Shown here: positions 57,692 through 64,000 of the stretch, piece after piece
Layout: each line of letters opens with the position of its first letter
How positions within the stretch are numbered: position 1 is the stretch's first letter
Source: Sambucus nigra
Lineage: Eukaryota; Streptophyta; Magnoliopsida; Dipsacales; Adoxaceae
Assembly (NCBI GenBank): GCA_949130495.1
Contig: OX422215.1
Span: 14,361,302 to 14,425,301, forward strand
Length of the DNA: 64,000 nt
Direction: 5' to 3'
Position numbers and translations under genes: made by a program
Notes under the pieces: generated by a model
Databases searched by the model: none
Told to the model about the DNA's origin: nothing
Seen by the model: the letters and a program-made list of their open reading frames with translations, nothing else

Positions 57692-58642
57692 TCAAGGTAC
57701 ACCTCTCTCAAAATGTCTCCTACGCTCTCTCCTAATAGGTACAGTACGCCTAGGTGGGTTGGGCTGACAGTCATGTGAATCCAAATCTAAAGTGAGAACC
57801 GGCTTGTGTTCAACGAAAGAAGTAGACGCACTGTCATGACTTATTCCTAAACTCTCACCACTCCCCAAAACATGATTGAGAACCATCTTTCCCACCTTCT
57901 TATATGTGTTCTCCAAAGTGAATTTAACCTCTAGGGCATGATTAAGATATGTCTCTAATTGTGACACGCGGGCTATAAGCTCACTATTTTCCCTATTCAA
58001 AGTAATCAACTGCTCACTCAAAGAAACCTTCACTTTCTCGAGTTGACTTGGTTTGGTGGCAAACTCCTTCAGACTCTCGATCTCTCTCTGCAAATCTTTC
58101 ACCTTGAGACTCAACTTGTTATTCAATTTTTTAGTCTTTAAGATCTCAGCGTACGATTCTCGAAATGCAATCTAAAGCTCACTCGTATCATCACTAGCAC
58201 ACTCGCTATCAGACTCGCTAAAAACACTCAAAATATCCTCGGGGGTATCATGTGCACAAGTGTCCTCATCATCGTGCGAAAAAGTGGGTGTGCTCTAGTG
58301 ACATGCTAAAAAGGCAATACACCTTCCTTATGAAGACTCATCCTCAGAATCATTCACATCTTCCTCACTATCACTCAGGGTGGCTGGTTTGGCAACTTTC
58401 TTTCCCTATCTCCTAAGTCTAGAGGGACACTCAAATGACTTGTGCCCTTTACCCTCACACTCAAAACATTTTAAATTTTCAAACTTTTCTTCACCCTTTT
58501 TCTCTTTCTCACTGCTTTCTTTGGCGTCGTCTTTCTTTTTATTTTTCTCCAAAAAAAATTTATTGGAAGAATTTTGTTTTGAGAACTGAAGAAATTTTTT
58601 TAAATTTTTTGCAAGCAGGGCCATGCCGTCCTCGGACTCACG
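57692..58642 (-). pseudogene. gag: Gag of the third element, C-terminal part (broken)
   Basis: A CCHC knuckle C-FE-C-EGKG-H-KSFE-C lies near 58482-58441, preceded by a Lys/Glu-rich stretch. Stops follow at about 58410, 58290 and 58180. The piece 58126-57692 is a coiled coil (VKDLQREIESLKEF, LNRENSELIARVSQLETYLNH) ending in an Arg-rich tail. There is no second knuckle. It joins 60461-59762 across the solo LTR. Confidence 0.75.
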
Positions 58643-58647
58643 GAAAC

Positions 58648-59756
58648 TGTAGAATCGCTACAACGGAAATATTGCGGCTTCTCAAATAAAATCCAATTTT
58701 AATTAATCCCAAATTTTAGTTAAACCCTAAAACATGCATCTAGATGATTTATCCAATAAAATAAAGCATGCGGGATAAAACAAACAATTTCAGGAAAAAT
58801 CCCCCAAAGGGGCAAAACCTGTTATTTCACTATAATTTGTAAGAAAACGGCTTACACGGATTACAATGAAATAGGGTGACATACGAAATACTCGCAGGTG
58901 TCGATTTCTATGTCTCAGCTGGAACGTTTCCTTTCCATGAGGGCAGCAGTGAAGAAGAGAAACGGCTTCTCCACAAGATGTGAACTTTATAAGGACTTAC
59001 TTCCACAATAGCACACAGTTGTCGGTTGTAGAGCTCTCCCCACAAAGTATGAACAAAAGAAAAATATGTTCTTGGGTTCCACAAAACAATTCACACAAAA
59101 GTAATTGGGATTTTTTGAATTAAAAATAAAATATTTGAACCCTTAAAATTGTTGGAGAAAAACTTTATGCCAAAAGGTATTGAATTAAAACTGGGCAGAT
59201 ACACAAAAGTTTCAAAAAGATAAAACAGTTTAAAGCTGAAACTGTTCTCCACGAAATACAAAGGCTGGCAGATCTCTTTTATAGGAAAATTGAGTCAGTC
59301 AAAGGATCAGGATGAAGTCAGACGTATCAGCCAAAAGCAGGGTCGTTCGAACGAGAACCCCATCTCGTTTGAACGAGATTGTGTGTCGTTTGACCGACTA
59401 CGCGCGACATCCAATGTCGTTCGAATGATATTGAGATCTCGCTTGAACGACTTTGGCGTCGAAATCGAGGTACGTTTACTGCTATAGCAGTTTTTCACAA
59501 ACATTTATAAAAATAATTTTTATAACAAAGTTATATTAAAACCCTTTTAAAAGTATCCCAACACTCTTAATATGAAATGTAAATGAAACTTTAACACAAT
59601 ATCTTACCAAAGTTCATATTGTTGGGCTTGAATGTTGAAGGCAACTGGTAATTCGGATCTGTCTTTTGTAGATGCAATCTTCACAATTCTTTGATGACTT
59701 GTAGCGGTATACGACATAATTAATTGTGACGGACTTATTAAAAATATGTCCTTACA
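58648..59756 (-). mobile_element. Solo LTR of the third family, nested in its own gag
   Basis: 1109 bp, TGTAGAATCG...CCTTACA, flanked by GAAAC at 58643-58647 and 59757-59761. On the minus strand it begins TGTAAGGACAT like the LTRs of the host element and shares their U3-like part (59600-59740 matches 61500-61645). It has its own palindrome cluster (59340-59460) and TATAAAAG box (59274-59285). Confidence 0.85.
59274..59285 (-). promoter_or_regulatory. TATA box in the nested solo LTR
   Basis: CCTATAAAAGAG on the minus strand, about 60 bp after the TTCGAA-type palindrome cluster, so the cluster is in U3. In the 5' LTR of the host element the same order holds (palindromes 61250-61325, TATAAATAAG at 61202-61211). 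Confidence 0.55.
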
Positions 59757-59761
59757 GAAAC

Positions 59762-60461
59762 TCACTTTCTTTTTCTTATCTTGGGCTTTAAGCGCTATCC
59801 CTCTATCCTTAGGTTTGACAATGTCGAAAAACATGTCAATTTCGTACGTCTGGAGGTCTCCTACCAACTCCTCTAATTGCAGACAACTCAAATTTCCTAA
59901 GGTGTTTAAAACAGTCACTTCTGGGATAAAACATTTAGGCAGCGATCTTAATTTTTTTTAACCACTCGTGCATCAGGTATAAGCTCGCCTAGGTTAAAAC
60001 TAGTGTTGACAATATCAGACAAATGTGCATAAAACTCGTCAAAACACTTAGTCTCTAACATAGTGATTTACCTCGAATTGTGTGGTTAAATTTTGAATTT
60101 TAGATTCTTTGACCGCGTTTAGTGCCCTCGTGGGTGAGTTGCAAAATATCCCATGCTTCTTTACACGTAGTGCACATTATAATACGTCGAAACTCGTCAA
60201 GGGTGACGTTCCGAAAATTGCACTAAGCCCGCGTGAATTACAGGTGCTCCACCTAAACTTATCCTCAGTCCAGTCTAACACAGGTTTTAAACTCATGACA
60301 TTATTTGTGGTGAGTGTGGGAGGAGTCCAGCCTCTTTCACAAATGACCCAAACTCTTTCATCGATTGCTTTTAAATGGGATTTCATTCGGGCTTTCCAGT
60401 AAGCATAATTAGACCCATAAAAAATTAGCAACCGACTATATAAGTTGTCGTTTGGAAACAT
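59762..60461 (-). pseudogene. gag: Gag of the third element, N-terminal part (broken)
   Basis: Starts at ATG 60461, 88 bp after the primer site. The first 95 codons have the copia Gag signature YGSNYAYWKARMKSHLKAID and ERVWV. Then frames break (about 60177, 60110 and 60070). It resumes as LNTLGNLSCLQLEELVGDLQ at 59910-59850, the block before the knuckle region. Confidence 0.78.
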
Positions 60462-60548
60462 TGCGACAAAAATTCAGATTTTTCAAAAAAAATCAATATC
60501 ACACAATTTTTGCGGAAAATAGGAATACGCGATAAATTAGCGTAACTT

Positions 60549-60560
60549 ACTCTGATACCA
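60549..60560 (-). promoter_or_regulatory. Primer-binding site, Met-tRNA type (third element)
   Basis: Minus strand TGGTATCAGAGT, 3 bp from the 5' LTR; the match to the initiator tRNA ends after 12 bases. Confidence 0.82.
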
Positions 60561-60563
60561 ATT

Positions 60564-61656
60564 TGAAAGATCGTGTACGATACTGATTTAAATAATTGCA
60601 CAAATTTCAATCACAAACTTATTTAATTAGCATCAATTTATGAACCAAATCAATTCAGCCCATAAACTTAATCAACTACGTGCGTGCATGTGTCAAACCA
60701 TCATAAGTAAAATATGTGACACAAATTTCAGGAAAAATCCCCGCAGGAAAAAACCTTTTTATTTCTAGAACTTTGACAAATTTACAAGACCATTGACTTA
60801 TATACAACTTCCCTTAAGTGTAATGCATGGTATCTTCATCAAACCTTCAAAGTAACGGCTAGAAATCAGTAATGGTTCACACGCAGCTATACCACAAGAA
60901 CACGCAGTCCACACACGCAGTCTTCAACAAAGATCCACACATAGTGAACTTCAATGATACGTAGTAATAAAATTTATAGCGACTCACTCCACAATAGCAC
61001 GCAGCTCTCAATTGTAGAGACCTCCCCATAAAGGATAAACTAATAGTAAATTATGTTTCGGGTTCCATAAAATAACTCACACAAAGTACTTGGGATTTTG
61101 TGAATTGTAAAACAAAAGATTGAACCCTCGTGGAGAATAAACCAAAACGTATTCTATGAAAACCAGTATTTTTTCCACACGAAAAATAATAGCCTGACAC
61201 CCTTATTTATACTACAAATCAAGGCGGTGACGTGTCAGTTTAAACCAGCTCTCGTTCGAACGACGGACGATGTCGTTCAAGCGACACTCCATCTCATTCG
61301 AACGAGATGTGATGTTGTTTGAACGGCAGTCACTGATCCCCTTAAAAAATACTTTTAAAGTTTTAAATAACTTGGAAGACTTAAAAACCAAAACTGTTTA
61401 CAGGATCAGGAGCATTTATTCAAAACTTTTTTTATTAAAATAATTTAAACTTTTATAAAAATTTCCCAACACTTTTAATGTGAAGTGTAAATCAAACTTA
61501 AACACATTTTACCAAATTCATCTTTGTTGGGCTTGAATATTGAAGGCTTCTTGTAATTCATATTCGCCTTTGTAGATATAATCTTCTCAATCCTTAGACG
61601 ACTTGTAAAAACTTATAGCGGTATACTACTTAATTGTGACGAACAATGTCCTTACA
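60564..61656 (-). repeat. 5' LTR of the third element
   Basis: 1093 bp, TG...CA, with TATA box (61202-61211) and palindrome cluster (61250-61325). Confidence 0.88.
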
Positions 61657-61661
61657 CCTCC

Positions 61662-62723
61662 TCCTCTAAAATTGTCAATCTTAAGGGGGGGCTTGAAGAC
61701 CCCTCTTTTCTAAAATAATTTTTCTTGAGAGGCACCTTGAGGACCCTCTCTTCTAAGAATCATTTTGTAAAGGTTCATTTCTTGTGAGCAGCCCTTTGGC
61801 TGCTCACTCCACTTGTGACTAAGTGTGAGGTGTGTGTGGTCTTGAGTGACTCATAGGGTCTTCCTACTAGTATTATCTCAATCCTAAAGTGCTAAGTGGT
61901 TGAGATTGATCAACAAACCTTGTTCCTCAACTTCCAAGCCAAAACCCCCAAGAGATCCCAACTGGCCTATTTGAGCCCTACCTGCTCAACTAGGCAACTT
62001 GTACAAGAAAGTAAGTGTAAGTACTTTTGTTCTTTTAGAGAATGACTTTTCATGATGAGGGGTTGCTCGTGGTAGCCACTCTCTTATCTTGGCTTATTTT
62101 CTAGAAACTGGGGGGGAGGACCTTGAGGGTCTCTCGCCCCAAGTCTTTGTTGAGGAACTTGAGGGTTCCTTTTTTAATATGAGTTTTTTCGCGGTTGAGG
62201 GACCTTGGGGGTTCCTTCTCCAATGTGGTTTTTCTACAGTTAAAAGACTCCGGGGGTTCCTTCTCCAACATGGGTTTTCTGTGGTTAAGGGACCATGGGG
62301 GTTCCTTCTTTAATATGGATTTTCTATGGTTAAGGGACCTTGGGGTTCCTTCTTCAATGTGGGTTTTCTCTGGTTGAGGGACCCTGGGGGGTCCTTCTAT
62401 AATATGTGTTTTTTACAGGTTGAGGGACCCTAGGGTTCCTTCTCCATTGTGTCTTTTCTGCGGTCGAGGGACCCTGGGGTTCCTTCTCCAATGTGGCTTT
62501 TCAGTGGTCGAGGGACCCTGGGGGTTCCTTCTCCAATATGGGTTTTCTGCGATTGAGGGACCCTGGGGTTCCTTCACCAATATGAATTTCTGCAATTCAG
62601 GGACCCTGGGGGCATCTCAACCTCATATTTTCTATAGACGAAGGAGGGGGGTATTTGAGGGACCCTCTCCCCAAAATATAATGTCCAAACTTGATGCACC
62701 CCTCTACCTTAGCCCCTTGTGCA
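61662..62723 (-). repeat. Inverted Tat-A-type LTR, outer part
   Basis: Reverse complement of 1303-2125 joined to 9057-9430. It shows the uninterrupted sequence of the copy 1 insertion site, and so proves that insertion. The outer end (62723) is placed at a CA near the end of similarity and is uncertain; no duplication matching the inner flank is visible. Confidence 0.75.
62150..62630 (-). repeat. 45-bp minisatellite, inverted copy (about 10 units)
   Basis: Reverse complement of the 1430-1980 array, with units reading GAGGGACCCTGGGG...TTCCTTCTCCAATATGGG on the plus strand. Unit number and order differ from the left array. Confidence 0.85.
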
Positions 62724-63064
62724 AAGTCTTTTGTGATGGCCAGACCAAAAGGCTTTATATGCTATAAATTCAATTTTCACTTCAATTTTTTTTAGAGATC
62801 CTAGGGGCTGCTCAACCTTACCCCTAGGATCATTAAATGCATTGTCCCATCATCTTAGTTTTTTTTTTGTTTTCGAGACTTCACACGTCAGTGTGGGAGC
62901 TATCATCTCATCATTTGGAAAAAAAAACTTTTATTTTTTTGAATAAAAGATTTCATCTTCTTCAAAATACTCACAGAGAGTTTTAGGCTTTTAATGAGAG
63001 AGAAAAAATCAAATACACTATAGCCCCTATTTTTTTCTCCAAGTTTTCTTAAATTACACTATTA
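62724..63064. other. Sequence between the inverted LTR and the right-edge open frame
   Basis: Apart from the hairpin at 62797-62831, nothing is recognised. By analogy with Tat-B (427 bp between LTR and antisense start) it could be the leader of an antisense gene. Confidence 0.35.
62797..62831. repeat. Perfect 11-bp hairpin GATCCTAGGGG
   Basis: GATCCTAGGGG (62797-62807) and its exact complement (62821-62831) are separated by 13 bases. There is no T-run that would make it a bacterial-type terminator, and this is plant DNA. Confidence 0.8.
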
Positions 63065-63862
63065 ATGGCTTCAACATCGTCAACCACTTCTTCCAATATT
63101 AACACCACCATTGTTCCTCTTGTCATTAGTTCAATACCCTTTTCTATCACCATTTCTTCACCAATCGCCACCACTATGGCCACCGTCCAAGACGGTTTCA
63201 TCGTTTCATCGTCTGTTAGTAGTGTAATCGGTTTTGCGGTTGAGACGTTTATGGGTTCCTCATCGCTTTCTATAGCTGTCGTGGAAATGGAAACCACCGA
63301 CAAAGGTTCCTCGCCATTTGCGGGTTCCTCTGGCGCGAATCCCCAAACACAGATTTCTATCGATAGTGGTTTAAGGTCCAAGGGTTTCTCGCCCAACAAG
63401 ACTTGTTATCCGCGTCCCTCATATTTCTCCCCAGACTTGAGGAGTTCTTCCTCAAATACTATGTCAGAACCTCATTTTTCAGCGAGTTCATCATCGACAG
63501 AGTCTCAATTCGGTAATTTGGGATTCAATGCAAGCGGAGGTTCCACGCCTGTTGGTTCTTTGCTCGAGAGTTACTCGACTGGATTCTTTATGGCTTTGGG
63601 CTTTATATCCACACCTTCAACATTCAGAGGCTCCTCGCCCATAGTTCTGCTGACGACGACGTCTTCCCTTTGTCATCTCACGACCTCGGGTTTCTCGACC
63701 AACCTCTTAGTGCCTTTGTCCGCTTCTAAGGGTTCCTTGTCGAGGACGAGTGTTGCTAGGGGTTCCTCACCCACGGATATAACTAAGAGCCATTCCTTGC
63801 GCATTTTTTTCTATCGAGGGCTTGGAACCTATGACTTCCTCACCGAAAAACATTTTTCATGA
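63065..63862 (+). CDS. Ser/Thr-rich open frame, unknown, possibly a Tat antisense gene
   Basis: 265 codons from ATG without a stop, about a third Ser/Thr, with repeated GSSP/GFSP-type units (near 63308, 63382, 63628, 63757) and no known domain. Placed 342 bp outside the end of an inverted LTR, as the antisense gene of Tat-B is placed next to its LTR, it could be the antisense gene of a minus-strand Tat element running out of the window. Against this, low-complexity sequence stays open by chance, and the opposite strand shows a recurring GEEPL in several frames. No splice sites are evident. Confidence 0.3.
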   Translation: MASTSSTTSSNINTTIVPLVISSIPFSITISSPIATTMATVQDGFIVSSSVSSVIGFAVETFMGSSSLSIAVVEMETTDKGSSPFAGSSGANPQTQISIDSGLRSKGFSPNKTCYPRPSYFSPDLRSSSSNTMSEPHFSASSSSTESQFGNLGFNASGGSTPVGSLLESYSTGFFMALGFISTPSTFRGSSPIVLLTTTSSLCHLTTSGFSTNLLVPLSASKGSLSRTSVARGSSPTDITKSHSLRIFFYRGLGTYDFLTEKHFS

Positions 63863-64000
63863 GGGGTCACGCACCACTGTTGGTGGGGAGATACATTTTG
63901 GAAATATAGGTTCTTTGCATAATTAAAAAGTTGGCGAGAGTTCCTCGCCCGGGATGTCAAATGTGAATGGGTCTTTGCCTGAGTCATCTTTGACAGTGGG
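63863..64000. other. Right edge, no separate feature
   Basis: Continues the GTTCCTCGCCC-type repeats of the preceding frame after its stop, so the coding unit or its relic probably extends beyond the window. Confidence 0.35.

Larger units (their letters stand above)
55759..61656 (-). mobile_element. Third gag-only Ty1/copia-type element with a nested solo LTR
   Basis: 5898 bp on the minus strand. LTRs at 60564-61656 (5') and 55759-56857 (3'), TG...CA ends, 5-bp duplication CCTCC (55754-55758; 61657-61661), and a Met-type primer site. The Gag is related to but clearly different from that of the SIRE-like copies, and LTRs are 1.1 kb instead of 1.6 kb. No pol genes. A solo LTR of the same family (58648-59756) sits inside gag. 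Confidence 0.88.

Noticed and set aside
1303..62723. Window-scale inverted repeat as the ends of one giant DNA transposon
   Set aside because: Each copy reads as an LTR with TATA box and CA end, one followed by a primer site and gag; no terminal structure or transposase of a DNA element is present.
62797..62831. Hairpin as a transcription terminator
   Set aside because: No following T-run and no bacterial context; listed only as a repeat.

Overview
The window is nuclear DNA from a flowering plant, most likely a eudicot. It is AT-rich, made almost entirely of nested LTR retrotransposons of typical plant lineages (SIRE-like and other Ty1/copia, Tat, Athila, and a Tekay-like solo LTR), and uses plant-type primer-binding sites. 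I found no convincing host gene, tRNA, rRNA, CRISPR array or prokaryotic feature. It reads as heterochromatic, repeat-on-repeat DNA.

Layout. (1) 1303-16188 is a decayed plus-strand Tat-lineage Ty3/gypsy element (Tat-A). Its 5' LTR carries a 45-bp minisatellite and is split by an intact-ended, minus-strand, SIRE-like gag-only element (2126-9051, TSD ACACT). (2) 16189-19190 holds MITE-like and degenerate coding remnants, including a Transposase_28-like fragment. That fragment is split by a minus-strand Athila-like element carrying only gag and protease (19191-27409, TSD AAGAT). (3) 27785-28893 plus 41372-42654 is a minus-strand Ty1/copia relic. It is split by a nearly complete plus-strand Tat element (Tat-B, 28894-41366, TSD GCTAC). 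Tat-B has a gag-pol with dual RNase H, a 136-bp tandem repeat, and two antisense genes that are still open. (4) 42655-44887 is intergenic. (5) 44888-62723 holds a second copy of the Tat-A LTR, inverted. It is split by a plus-strand SIRE-like element (45404-55628, TSD GCCAA, itself carrying a 3.65-kb solo LTR) and by a third gag-only family (55759-61656, TSD CCTCC, carrying a solo LTR of its own family). (6) The right edge has a long serine/threonine-rich open frame.

How it works together. Three families here keep gag (one also protease) but lack reverse transcriptase and integrase, so they must have moved with enzymes supplied by other elements. Tat-B is the opposite case: its sense polyprotein is broken by six stops and a frameshift, while its spliced 676-aa and single-exon 445-aa antisense genes have no stops. 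The most interesting single structure is the left end of the second SIRE-like copy. It begins at the equivalent of an internal, second polypurine tract and is still flanked by a perfect target-site duplication, as expected if plus-strand synthesis was primed at the wrong tract.
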